Source of the DNA: CAZCDS01 sp964497585
GTDB lineage: Bacteria; Desulfobacterota; Desulfomonilia; Desulfomonilales; Desulfomonilaceae
Reading direction: 5' to 3'
DNA: 44,471 bases
Assembly: GCA_964497585.1 (NCBI GenBank)
Contig: CAZCDS010000055.1
Location: 1-44,471 of the forward strand
Each line of letters opens with the position of its first letter. The first letter of the stretch is position 1. The position numbers and the translations under genes are program-made. Shown here piece by piece: positions 7,818-16,482 of the stretch. The notes under the pieces were generated by a model that had not been told where the DNA came from, ran no database searches, and saw only the letters and a list, made by a program, of their open reading frames with translations.

Positions 7818-8971
7818 ACGCTCCACTTTTTATCGAAACGGGTGGGGCAAACATCTGCAAGCATGGGGAAATCCTTTGTGGTGACTCCTTGGCCATGGCC
7901 ACCACAGACGGCGGTAAGTTGCTGGTTCTCTCCGACGGGCTCGGCAGCGGCGTGAAGGCGAACATCCTCGCGACACTCACGACAAAAATCGCAACGCGAC
8001 TCATGGAGCGAGGACTACCGTTGGAAGAGGTCGTCGATACGCTCACCGATACCCTGCCCGAGTGCAAGGTCCGGAAGATCGCGTACAGCACCTTTACGCT
8101 CCTCAAAGTAGAGAACGACGGGAGCGCGTATCTCGCGGAGTTCGACAATCCCCCGACCTTTTTCCTCAAGCGTGGGTATTCCAGCGATGTCACGTACAAG
8201 GACCGGGTCATCGGTGCAAGAAAGATCAGAGAAGCGCGGCTGCACGTGGAGGCGGGCGACTGGCTCATAACGGTCAGCGATGGCGAGATCCATGCGGGCA
8301 TCGGAGGCCTTCTCAACCTGGGATGGGATTGGGAGAAGATCGCGAAGTTCCTCGAGACCGAGGTTCACGACGGCATCTCGGCAGAAAAAGTCGCGCAGAT
8401 CCTCGTGGACAGAGCAAACGAACTCTACGAACACAAACCCGGCGACGACACCACGGCCGGGGTGGTCAAGATCCGACCGAAACGCTTCGCCGTCTTCATG
8501 ATCGGGCCGCCGGTAAACCCCCAAGACGACGACGAGGTCATAAAACGGTTCCTCGAGAGCCCCGGACGAAAGATCGTGAGCGGCGGCACCACCGCGCAAC
8601 TCGTGGCCAAGAGCCTGGGACAGGAAGTGTCCGTCGATCTGACGACTATGACCGAAAAGATACCTCCCACCGGCAAACTCGAAGGCGTGGAACTCGTCAC
8701 CGAGGGCGTCCATACCGTCAACCACACGCTGGAAATCCTCAAACATGTCAAGGACGTCGCGGATCTCGGGACCCGTCGTGACGGAGCGACCATGCTGGCA
8801 CGGGAACTGCTCCACGCGGACAGTATCCACGTGCTGCTCGGCCGGGCCATTAACCCCGCTCACCTGAACCCGAACCTGCCTGAAGAGATGGGATTCAAGT
8901 CCCGAAGTGTGGAAGGAATTGTCAACCTGCTCAGGGAACGCGGCAAAGAGGTAACCCAGGAAATCCACTAA
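7814..8971 (+). CDS. SpoIIE-type PP2C serine phosphatase
   Basis: A 385-residue cytoplasmic protein with a SpoIIE/PP2C phosphatase domain at about 10-220. Likely metal ligands are conserved: Asp24 (CGDS), Asp41 (LSDGLGSG), Asp156 (VSDGE) and Asp211/Asp212 (GDDTTAGVVKI). The domain would dephosphorylate Ser/Thr on a partner, classically an anti-sigma antagonist. A second, unnamed domain (about 225-385) begins VFMIGPPVNPQDD and includes VSGGTTAQLVAKSLG; from memory it is typical of SpoIIE proteins encoded beside [FeFe]-hydrogenases in Firmicutes and other anaerobes. The start overlaps the sensor stop by 4 bases. No anti-sigma or STAS gene lies next to it, so the substrate is unknown. Confidence 0.87.
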   Translation: MNAPLFIETGGANICKHGEILCGDSLAMATTDGGKLLVLSDGLGSGVKANILATLTTKIATRLMERGLPLEEVVDTLTDTLPECKVRKIAYSTFTLLKVENDGSAYLAEFDNPPTFFLKRGYSSDVTYKDRVIGARKIREARLHVEAGDWLITVSDGEIHAGIGGLLNLGWDWEKIAKFLETEVHDGISAEKVAQILVDRANELYEHKPGDDTTAGVVKIRPKRFAVFMIGPPVNPQDDDEVIKRFLESPGRKIVSGGTTAQLVAKSLGQEVSVDLTTMTEKIPPTGKLEGVELVTEGVHTVNHTLEILKHVKDVADLGTRRDGATMLARELLHADSIHVLLGRAINPAHLNPNLPEEMGFKSRSVEGIVNLLRERGKEVTQEIH

Positions 8972-9155
8972 CGAAACAATCCACTGGTTGCGGGCCGCCG
9001 TGCGTTCAGACCAGGGACTCTGGCGCTCACAAATTGTCTCGGAGGAACATTTCAAGCCTCCCGGATCGCGCATCAAAAAGAGTGAAAAACCTCGTTGCCC
9101 CTGAGGTTTCAGGGAAACACAGTCCTTTTGTCAGCAAGAACTTGTCACCAACGAG

Positions 9156-9529
9156 GTGCACGTGATCATCCCACAAGGGATTCTGCCATTCAACTATGAA
9201 GAGAAGAAGTACACGGGGGGATGACGGCGTTAATCGGTTTGCCGACCTATTTGGAGCTTGCTCATATGATGGGCCTGATCCAATTCGCGATTGGCGCGCA
9301 TCTCACCCCACAGTGCAAGAGGGCGGTAGTTGAACTCGGCCATGAAGCACCTGGTTTTGGGGGAGCATGGGTGAAAAAGCGCTTCAAAGCGATCCGGTTC
9401 TGGTTGATACACCTGACCCGTCGGGTGGTGGAGCATTCCCGAGAGCTTGATTATTTGCCTGTTTGGGGGCACCCCTCCCATGAAATGCTTCTCGTTGCGT
9501 CGTCAACGCGATCACGGTGGGGACAATAA
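9156..9529 (+). pseudogene. IS1380-family transposase relic with internal deletion
   Basis: Translation from about 9156 reads VIIPQGILPFNYEEKKYTGG, then after a one-base frameshift near 9220 MTALIGLPTYLELAHMMGL. It later jumps to FKAIRFWLIHLTRRVVEHSR, a C-terminal-type segment of IS1380 transposases. The two ends of the transposase are thus joined with roughly 300 central residues missing, including the catalytic core. A frameshift plus an internal deletion makes this a dead copy. The family is assigned from recalled motifs. Confidence 0.6.
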
Positions 9530-9756
9530 CTTCTCACCTACCCGTCATCGATCGCCCAATACCCCTCCGAAAGAACCAGCCGGTGGATTCTGGGGATAAT
9601 GAGCGATTGCGATGACGTCCGATCAATGGGATAATGAACTGATCTTTCCACATGTGCGAGCTGTTTGAAGCTGTGAAGCACGTGGGTATGGCCGAAAAGG
9701 GGTGATTCACCGTAGCAGGTAATGGCAGACAGGGATCCGCGGAAGGGGGTGATAGC

Positions 9757-10490
9757 CGCGTCCTGATAGTTGACGATAACAGCGACTTCGTGGACAGCGT
9801 CTCGGACATCCTGGAATCCCGTGGCCATACTAAATAAACTGCGCTTAGTGCGAAGGGCTCGCAGGTAGAGATCAGAGAATTCGACGCCTACGTTGCGGTC
9901 ATCGATATACGACGCGGACGAGTCAGCGGCCTCAACCTCATTGCCAAGCCTCGACAAATCCGCCGGGGAATCCTCTGCGTGAGGATGAGCGGGTATGAGG
10001 CCTAGGACACTGCTTTGAAGGCTCTTGACCAAGGAGCGCGTGCTTGCGCAAACCCCTGCACATGAGTGATTTCCCGCCGACGCTCGGCCGCTGCTGTGAT
10101 GTGTTGGGTAATCCCAGGGAAGCCATTGTCGACAAGCTATTCGACCCCTATTGCACGACCAAACCCCACGGACAGGGAACTGGACGTGGCCTGTCCGTGG
10201 TTCACCGGATGGTGACGAGAACGAGCACCGTGAAAGTCCTGGGTCTTTTTTTTGGCCAAACCGCAGGTCTTCGATCTGCTGGTCACTGACATGAGCATGC
10301 CGAACATGGGCGGAATCGAGCCGACCAAAGCCGTTCGCAGGTTCAATGAAAACGTACCGTGATCCTGTGCACGGGGTTCAGCGAACTGATTAGCGAAGAA
10401 GGAGTGCGGTCCTTGGGCATACGTGAGGTAGTAATGAAGCCCATACTCAAAAACGAGATTGCTGAGGCAACCAGTCTGGCACGGGGATAG
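9757..10490 (+). pseudogene. Broken hybrid histidine kinase (receiver, HATPase, receiver pieces)
   Basis: Several frames hold ordered pieces of one hybrid sensor kinase. At 9757-9831: RVLIVDDNSDFVDSVSDILE, a receiver N-terminus ended by TAA. At about 9880-10110: EFDAYVAVIDIRRGRVSGLN and LKALDQGARACLRKP, the rest of a receiver. At about 10120-10210: IVDKLFDPYCTTKPHGQGTG then RGLSVVHRMV, the G1/G2 boxes of a HATPase. At about 10255-10490: FDLLVTDMSMPNMGGIE and GIREVVMKPI, a second receiver. Stops, frameshifts and deletions separate the pieces, and no H-box survives. It lies between the SpoIIE phosphatase and the dual-receiver gene, so it may once have been their cognate kinase (inference). Confidence 0.75.
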
Positions 10491-10515
10491 CCTGACCGCC
10501 AGGGAGGTGGGAGCA

Positions 10516-11592
10516 GTGTCGCGAATATTAGTGATAGATGATGATCGTTGGGTTCGTTCCATGTTGCGGCAGACGCTGGAAAGAGCTGGGTACGAGGTGA
10601 CGGAGGCCCCCGACGGCAATGAAGGGATAGACTTGTACCGGCAGCAGCCCGCGGACCTGGTTATCATGGACATTATTATGCCGGAAAAGAGCGGCTGGAC
10701 TGCCATCCTGGAACTCAAGATGGAGTTCCCCGACGTGAAGATCATCGCAATTTCCGGTGGCGGCAAACTGGGCCCCTTCAGCTATCTGATGATTGCTAAG
10801 CGATTTGGAGCCAAGCACATCTTCAAGAAGCCTGTCCCAAGACAGGAACTCCTCGACACGATCGCCGATCTCCTCTCGGGGAAGGATGCCGGCCCCCAGA
10901 TGAGAAAAAAGATAGGCCGCCGAGCGGGGGAGAAGAAATCCATACTCGTGGTCGACGGCGATCCGGATCATGCATGGCAACTCTGCGACGGGCTGACACT
11001 GGCCGGTCATACGGTGACCGATACGCCCACACCCCACAATGCCCTGGCCATGATGAAACAGCGCAGTTTCAACGTCGCCATTCTTGATCTCCAGACCACC
11101 CGGGTCGGCGATGTGGATCTGGTCGAACTCCTGCGACAAAGCTGGACCCATCCCCTCGTCATTGCCATGGTCGATTTCGACGCACTCGCCGGACACGAGG
11201 GAAACGTGCACCGAAGAGTCGACCATTTCATCAGTAAGCCTGCGGACATCGACTACCTGCTCGACATCATCGCACCCCCGCCCGTCTTCTCCGGCCACGT
11301 GGAAGGAGTGGATGTGCTCGAATACCTTCAGTTCATGCTACTCACGAAGAAAAAGACGATCGTAGAGGTGCAATCACCGGGAAAAGCTGTCTGTGAGCTT
11401 TTTCTTGAAAAGGGAAATGTGGTCCACGCCGAGTACGGAACGGAACAGGGTGAGCAGGCATTTTTCCAGTGTTTGCATCTCACGGGCGGAAAACTTGTCA
11501 ATAAGGCATGGAAAGAACCTAAGCGGAGAAGCATTGAGAAATCCGGTGAATTCCTGCTCATGGAAGCGGCGCGCAGAAGAGACGGAATGTGA
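10516..11592 (+). CDS. Dual-receiver response regulator with DUF4388 (PATAN-like) domain
   Basis: A 358-residue cytoplasmic protein. Receiver 1 spans about 2-120 with acidic pocket Asp8-Asp10, phosphoacceptor Asp52 (VIMDIIMP) and Lys105. Receiver 2 spans about 142-252 with Asp191 (AILDLQTT) and Lys241 (ISKP) but a reduced acidic pocket (VVDGDPD). A DUF4388 domain follows (about 258-355, SGHVEGVDVLEYLQFMLL and CELFLEKGNVVHAEYG). DUF4388 is found in many deltaproteobacterial regulators and is thought to mediate protein contacts. There is no DNA-binding domain. GTG 10516 is chosen because AGGGAGGTGG (10501-10510) precedes it and because the longer frame to 10459 overlaps the broken kinase. The MBL gene starts 43 bp downstream. 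Confidence 0.85.
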   Translation: MSRILVIDDDRWVRSMLRQTLERAGYEVTEAPDGNEGIDLYRQQPADLVIMDIIMPEKSGWTAILELKMEFPDVKIIAISGGGKLGPFSYLMIAKRFGAKHIFKKPVPRQELLDTIADLLSGKDAGPQMRKKIGRRAGEKKSILVVDGDPDHAWQLCDGLTLAGHTVTDTPTPHNALAMMKQRSFNVAILDLQTTRVGDVDLVELLRQSWTHPLVIAMVDFDALAGHEGNVHRRVDHFISKPADIDYLLDIIAPPPVFSGHVEGVDVLEYLQFMLLTKKKTIVEVQSPGKAVCELFLEKGNVVHAEYGTEQGEQAFFQCLHLTGGKLVNKAWKEPKRRSIEKSGEFLLMEAARRRDGM

Positions 11593-11635
11593 TCTAAACG
11601 ACCTCAATCAGTATCGCTTTGCCCGAGGAGACCCA

Positions 11636-12559
11636 ATGTCCGTGACGGAAATAATGGAAGACCTCTTCTTCGTTCAGAGAGGTTACCTCAACGGAAATCA
11701 TTTCGTGTACCGGTCGGATGAGCCCGTTCTCATAGACACCGGGTACGTCTCAGACTTCGAGGAGACCGAAAGGGCAATCGCTGCCCTAGGAGTCGACCTG
11801 GAAGGGGTGCGGCTCATTGTCGGCACGCACACCCACTGCGATCACATCGGTGGAAACCGGATTATCCAGGAACGGTCCGGCTGCGAGATCGCTATGCACC
11901 GTGTGGGCAAGCACTTTGTGGACACCCGTGACGACTGGGCCACCTGGTGGCGGTACTACCGTCAGGACGCGGATTTTTTTGACTGCGGCCGCGGTCTGGA
12001 GGATGGGGACCGAATCTCTGTGGGTCCACACGAGTTTGAGGTGATCTACACTCCGGGCCACGCGTCGGATGGCATCGTGCTCTACAACCATGCGGAAAAG
12101 GTGCTCATCTCTTCGGACACCCTCTGGGAAAATGACATGGCTGTGTTGACGATCCGTGTGGAAGGGAGCACCGCGCCCTTTGCCATGCTCGATTCCCTGG
12201 ACAAGCTCGAGCGGCTCGACGTGAATATGGTGTATCCCGGACATGGTAGACCCTTCTCCGACACGGCCTCCGCCATCGCCGATACAAGAAAGAGGCTGAC
12301 AGGCTTCCTTTGGAACCGAAAACGGATGGGAAACGACCTCCTCAAAAAAATCACCGTGTACACCCTCATGATGAAGAGGGAAGTCGATGAGGAAACCTTC
12401 TTCGACTACCTCATGGAAACCCCCTGGTTTAAAGAAACAGTGGAGTTCTATTTCGCGGGCGACTACGAAAAGAAATACAGCGACGTCATGACGAACTTTT
12501 TCAGCCGAGGCATCGTCAGACGGAAGAACGGCAAGATCTTCACCACGGTCAAACGTTAG
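11636..12559 (+). CDS. MBL-fold metallo-hydrolase
   Basis: A 307-residue metallo-beta-lactamase-fold protein. The signature THTHCDH gives ligands His65, His67, Asp69 and His70; His142 (TPGHASD), Asp161 (SSDTLWEND) and His203 (PGHGRPF) complete a dinuclear metal site. After the MBL domain (about 1-215) comes an alpha-helical tail (about 216-307) ending in a winged-helix-like segment, as in LACTB2/glyoxalase II-like hydrolases. Substrate is unknown; a thioester or phosphoester is plausible. ATG 11636 is preferred over the much longer open frame because GAGGAG (11625-11630) precedes it and the upstream frame overlaps the DUF4388 gene. It is probably co-transcribed with that regulator. It lacks the flavodoxin domain of FprA-type oxygen reductases. 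Confidence 0.88.
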   Translation: MSVTEIMEDLFFVQRGYLNGNHFVYRSDEPVLIDTGYVSDFEETERAIAALGVDLEGVRLIVGTHTHCDHIGGNRIIQERSGCEIAMHRVGKHFVDTRDDWATWWRYYRQDADFFDCGRGLEDGDRISVGPHEFEVIYTPGHASDGIVLYNHAEKVLISSDTLWENDMAVLTIRVEGSTAPFAMLDSLDKLERLDVNMVYPGHGRPFSDTASAIADTRKRLTGFLWNRKRMGNDLLKKITVYTLMMKREVDEETFFDYLMETPWFKETVEFYFAGDYEKKYSDVMTNFFSRGIVRRKNGKIFTTVKR

Positions 12560-12657
12560 GAGACTGTTACCTATTTGATCGAGTCTTGGTATCAGGGAGA
12601 AGGAGTTCCAGCGGGGCAGAATGTTGCCCACGTCACGGAAGTAGCCAATCCATAGCG

Positions 12658-15108
12658 TCACGAATTCCCACTTGTTGAGGTCCCTGAGCCATCGGACGGT
12701 GGTTCGCCCATTTCCCCCGTCGGTGGGTCCCCTCCCAAAGGGTAGGCTTGCGGAATCGGAGGATGTCCCTCCTCCTGGGCTGCGGCGGCAAGTTGCCTGA
12801 CGTATATTTCGGTATTGACGAGGCTTCTTATTCTCTTGAAGGTGAGGATAACCGCCGGCATCAAGACGAGATCGCCGAGAAGAGCCGCCAGGATGGCCGC
12901 CGCTCCCAGGAATCCGAAGTATATGGCCGGCCGCGTCGGCGTCAGCGAGAGCACAAGGAATCCTAGGAACAGTGCTACCGACGTCGATATGAGGGCTTTG
13001 GCCGTGGTCTGATATGCGGTTCTCAGACTCTCTCTTATGTCCCGTCTCCCACCCTCCCCGCTGGTCATGTCTCTTTTCAGTTGGGTGAGATAGTGAATCG
13101 TGTCGTCAACGGATAGACCTATGGCAATTGTTGCTGCGAACACGGTGACGTTGTCCAAAGCTATGCCTACCCAACCCATGAGACCAAAAATCACCGCTAT
13201 GGGGAGAAGGTTCGGAATCAAACTTAACACGCCCAAAATGTATGATCGAAACTGAATGATCATCATCAACGTGATGGCAGTGAAGGCCAATAGTAGCGAA
13301 AGAACCTGCGACCTGACCACTTCTGACGCCTGATCCGAGAAAACGACCATTTCTCCGGTGACGATCACTTTTCCGAAACCCTTCATCACTTTCCCGGTGA
13401 CCCTCTCAACGCGCCGTATGGTCGTTCCTATGGGCACTCCATGGGTATTCTTTATCCGGACGGAAATGTGAACGCGGCTGAGTCGCTGGTCCACGTACTT
13501 GTGGAGCAGCTTCTTGCCTTCCGCGTTTAAGGTCATGACCAGCATGACCTGTGAGAGGAGCCGCGGATCGCTCAGCAGATCCTTTGCCTTCGTCCCCGGC
13601 TTGGCCAGCAGTTCGTTAAGATAGGTGAACAAGGGCAAGGGTGAGTCGACCCGCACAACCTGCGGGAGTTCCTGCAGCCGCCGGTCCAGTTCAGCTAGCT
13701 TCCTCCATGCTTCCGGGTCCTTGAACGTCTTTTCGTGCCCTTCCAGCACCACCTCCAACGCGTGAACCGGCGTCAGGTTCTCTTCTGCAAAACGAATATC
13801 GGCCAGGATGTTGCTCGATTTGACGAAAAGTCCGAGTATCTGCGTATCTATTTTTATCCGTGGAGCACCGGCGACCATGAAAATGATCAAAACAATGCCG
13901 GCATATGCGCAGAAGCGATAATTTTGAAATACGAAACCCTCCATTGCTTCAAAGATGCGCGAGATCCAGTCATTGGACATTTTGTCCTGTGTTCTCCTGG
14001 CTACAGGCCGCAGCACGATGAGAAAGGCCGGAGTCAGGATAATGGAGAGAATGAATGCCATCAGCACACCCACGGACATCACCAATCCCAACTGACGCAC
14101 CATCGGTATGGAACTGATCATGATCGTGGCGAAGGCGATGGAGGTTGTGAGGGAACACATCAACGCCGGCCTGCCCACGACTCGGAGCGCCATCTTGGCG
14201 GCTTGCTCTCTATCGTCGGTCTCTTTCGAAGCATGATAGTAGTGTGTCACGATGTGGATCACGGTGGCCACCGCGACTACCAGCACAAGACCGAAACAGA
14301 GGCTCGTGGTCGAGTTCAAGGGAATGCCGAGAATCGACATCAAGCCCACGATCCAATGAACCGCCAGGGCGACCACAACTGTCGCGATTCCCGCCACCCG
14401 GAAGCTCTTGAAGATATAGAGCGTCACAAGCGCAATGATAATCGCGCAAAGAATCCCAAATATAATCGTTGTCTTCAGCGTTATTTCCTGCACCGCCTCC
14501 CGTATCACGGGCGCCCCGAGCATGCGGAATTCCGAACCAGCCGGAACATTGTCTGCTACCACCGATGCGATGGTCTTCTGAATCTCCGCCATATGCGGAT
14601 CGAATTTCCATCGGTCATTTATCAGGATCATGATTCCCGTTGTCTTCATGTCATCTGAAATGAGGTAGTCCATCATGGGAAGGGCGTTTCGGATCTTATC
14701 CAGTTCGCCCTTCTCCGGCAGGCTTGGAACAGTCCCCTTCTTTCTCAACAGAGGATAATTGCCCAATATCCCGTTCCGCTTTTGGGAGACTCTGATATTG
14801 GTGATACTGATGACTTTGTCGACGTCAGGGAGGGTCTCGAGTTTTCCGGTTATCTTCTCTACGACCTTGAGGACGGAACTGTCGCTCGCTGGTTTGTTCC
14901 CTTTTATTGCCACCAGGACGAATTCATCGGTGCCGAAGGCCTCAACAAAGTACTTGTAGAGGTAGTAGGCAGCGGAAGAGGTGACGTATGCCGACTTGAG
15001 GGTACGATCCATCCTCATGCGCAAGACGAACGGGACGAGGGCAACGCTTATGAGAACCACGATGAGAACGAAAAGTCTACGCCGCTCAACCAACAGGTCC
15101 GTGATCAT
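12658..15108 (-). CDS. MMPL/RND-superfamily transporter
   Basis: An 816-residue inner-membrane RND/MMPL-type permease. The architecture is the usual internal duplication: TM1 about 11-29, a periplasmic loop about 35-210, TM2-TM6 about 212-365, then a second half with TM7 near 405 and a TM bundle from about 600 to 760. Segments such as SLCFGLVLVVAVATVIHIVT and ATIAIGLSVDDTIHYLTQL are typical of the second TM pair of each half in MMPL and hopanoid-type (HpnN-like) exporters. It likely moves a lipid or hydrophobic solute using the proton gradient. The C-terminal tail after 765 is Pro/Gly/Ser-rich and non-conserved. The patatin gene lies 157 bp upstream on the same strand, which fits a lipid theme. 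AGGGGG precedes the start. Confidence 0.9.
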   Translation of the reverse strand: MITDLLVERRRLFVLIVVLISVALVPFVLRMRMDRTLKSAYVTSSAAYYLYKYFVEAFGTDEFVLVAIKGNKPASDSSVLKVVEKITGKLETLPDVDKVISITNIRVSQKRNGILGNYPLLRKKGTVPSLPEKGELDKIRNALPMMDYLISDDMKTTGIMILINDRWKFDPHMAEIQKTIASVVADNVPAGSEFRMLGAPVIREAVQEITLKTTIIFGILCAIIIALVTLYIFKSFRVAGIATVVVALAVHWIVGLMSILGIPLNSTTSLCFGLVLVVAVATVIHIVTHYYHASKETDDREQAAKMALRVVGRPALMCSLTTSIAFATIMISSIPMVRQLGLVMSVGVLMAFILSIILTPAFLIVLRPVARRTQDKMSNDWISRIFEAMEGFVFQNYRFCAYAGIVLIIFMVAGAPRIKIDTQILGLFVKSSNILADIRFAEENLTPVHALEVVLEGHEKTFKDPEAWRKLAELDRRLQELPQVVRVDSPLPLFTYLNELLAKPGTKAKDLLSDPRLLSQVMLVMTLNAEGKKLLHKYVDQRLSRVHISVRIKNTHGVPIGTTIRRVERVTGKVMKGFGKVIVTGEMVVFSDQASEVVRSQVLSLLLAFTAITLMMIIQFRSYILGVLSLIPNLLPIAVIFGLMGWVGIALDNVTVFAATIAIGLSVDDTIHYLTQLKRDMTSGEGGRRDIRESLRTAYQTTAKALISTSVALFLGFLVLSLTPTRPAIYFGFLGAAAILAALLGDLVLMPAVILTFKRIRSLVNTEIYVRQLAAAAQEEGHPPIPQAYPLGGDPPTGEMGEPPSDGSGTSTSGNS

Positions 15109-15175
15109 TGAATCCCCCTTCGGCAGTCACGCTCATTCTCGGACGCGGACGGGCGAACACCTCTACGCTCGTCAG

Positions 15176-15203
15176 AATAAAACCCATCCATGACTTTTGT
15201 AAA
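15176..15203 (-). promoter_or_regulatory. Possible sigma-70-type promoter for the MMPL gene
   Basis: Minus-strand TTTACA (15203-15198) and TTTATT (15181-15176) are 16 bases apart and lie about 70 bp upstream of the MMPL start. Both hexamers are imperfect, so this is only a candidate. Confidence 0.3.
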
Positions 15204-15265
15204 TAGATTTGTGTGTCGGGTGAGCGCTGGCTCATCAGATGCTCCTTGTCGTCGGACGAGTGAGG

Positions 15266-16234
15266 TCACTGCCTCCAGAAAGGATCTTTCTCGTCGCTCA
15301 AAATACGCGAAGCATCTGCATACCCTAACTCCATCCATTCTTTCACCGCGGTCTTCGTGAAACGCAGCGTGGCGACAGGAAAGCGCCCCAGAGACCGATC
15401 CGGTTTGATCACCAGAATCTTGGAGTCAGGGTAGTCGTCATGACTACAGATGAAACTTGATTTGACCGACACCACGACGATTCTTTTGAATCCCGACTCG
15501 TAGAGCGGACGAATAGGAGCCCAATCGGCCATGCCCCCGTCCCGATAGAATTCCCCCTGCATGTGGACCGGAGGGAAAAGCAGCGGCAAAGACATCGACG
15601 CAAAGAGGATCCGACGCGCTTCCCCTTTCTCGTAATCTTGCAGTCTGAACCAAACGGGACGCCCTTTCGACAGGTCCAGGCCGGGCATTCTGTAGGCGGT
15701 CACGAAAAGGGGAGCGGGCTGATCGAGTACCCCCCCTAGATCGACCCAACGATCCAGGATCGGCTCGAGTCTAGTCGGATCCACCATGCCATACCGTTGA
15801 AGGGATCCCAGGACACCGTGGCGGGAAAAGAAGCGCATGGACGCTGCAATATATTTGACCAGCCGCAGTAACCTGAAATTGGGTACCGGCACGAAGAGCA
15901 AACCAACGTCGAGCCCCAAGCGAATGCCCAGTCTCCTAAGCCTGCGATAGTCCGGCTTGAAGATTCCGATCCCGGCCAGCTCGCTCCAGAGTCGTTGTCC
16001 CGCGTCAAGGTCTCCCTGGGCTATGACAGCGGCATTGAGCGCTCCTATGGAACTCCCCGCAATACCACCGAATCGGATCCCCTGCTCGAGCATGGCCTCC
16101 CAACACCCGAGCTGGTAGGCTCCTCGCGCGCCGCCGGCCGAAAGGGCCAAGCCCACACCGGGTCGGCTGTGGTCCCCGAGGCCGGAGCCTGACTCGACGA
16201 TTCTCTTCCTGACCTGGCGTACCGATCTACTCAT
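15266..16234 (-). CDS. Patatin-like phospholipase
   Basis: A 322-residue patatin-family lipid acyl hydrolase. It has the oxyanion-hole glycine loop SAGGARGAYQLG (32-43), the nucleophile elbow GSSIG with Ser62, and the catalytic Asp232 in YRDGGMADWAP, so the Ser-Asp dyad is intact. A basic N-terminus and no signal peptide suggest a cytoplasmic or membrane-peripheral enzyme (RssA-like). It should hydrolyse phospholipid or acyl-ester bonds. Length fits the bacterial family. It precedes the MMPL transporter on the same strand, suggesting shared envelope-lipid work (inference). ATG 16234 has no strong ribosome-binding site. Confidence 0.88.
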   Translation of the reverse strand: MSRSVRQVRKRIVESGSGLGDHSRPGVGLALSAGGARGAYQLGCWEAMLEQGIRFGGIAGSSIGALNAAVIAQGDLDAGQRLWSELAGIGIFKPDYRRLRRLGIRLGLDVGLLFVPVPNFRLLRLVKYIAASMRFFSRHGVLGSLQRYGMVDPTRLEPILDRWVDLGGVLDQPAPLFVTAYRMPGLDLSKGRPVWFRLQDYEKGEARRILFASMSLPLLFPPVHMQGEFYRDGGMADWAPIRPLYESGFKRIVVVSVKSSFICSHDDYPDSKILVIKPDRSLGRFPVATLRFTKTAVKEWMELGYADASRILSDEKDPFWRQ

Positions 16235-16270
16235 CGTGGTGAGCGCTCAAACCCTTCGATCGCGGTGTGA

Positions 16271-16301
16271 AGAAAAGTGGGGGCGAGGGTCCGGCCCCCA
16301 C
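16271..16301 (-). terminator. Rho-independent terminator, minus strand
   Basis: GTGGGGGC (16277-16284) pairs perfectly with GCCCCCAC (16294-16301) around a 9-base loop. On the minus strand the stem is followed by TTTTCTT. It is placed to stop transcripts of the small secreted-protein gene (16483-16989) before the patatin gene. Confidence 0.7.
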
Positions 16302-16482
16302 TCGGAGGGTCGACCGCGGGCGAACTCTCCATATGCGTGGATTTGCAGTCAGGATGAGCACGTTGTTCGGCTCCAAGGCACAGATTAGCATTCGGTGCGG
16401 CGCTGGGGGAGCCGCTTCTTTTGGGGAGCGCTTCCGACGCGGCTCCATTGCGTCAGGCCGTGCGGAGCTTTTGCTGAGAGCG

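Larger units (their letters stand above)
8972..10515. other. Eroded region between phosphatase and dual-receiver gene
   Basis: About 1.5 kb without an intact gene. It holds an IS1380-type relic (9156-9529) and a broken hybrid histidine kinase (9757-10490). A small inverted repeat, AAACCTC 9087-9093 and GAGGTTT 9103-9109, lies after the phosphatase but lacks a T-run on the coding strand. Confidence 0.6.

Noticed and set aside
9087..9109. Hairpin AAACCTC/GAGGTTT as terminator for the phosphatase gene
   Set aside because: It has a 7-bp stem and no T-run on the coding strand. It may belong to the IS relic.
11393..11635. N-terminal extension of the MBL hydrolase
   Set aside because: It overlaps the DUF4388 coding region in another frame. 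The MBL fold starts normally at 11636, with GAGGAG in front.
13735..14658. 307-residue open frame on the plus strand opposite the MMPL gene
   Set aside because: It is antisense to a well-supported transporter, is rich in His, Arg and Asp as expected for a shadow frame, and shows no motif.
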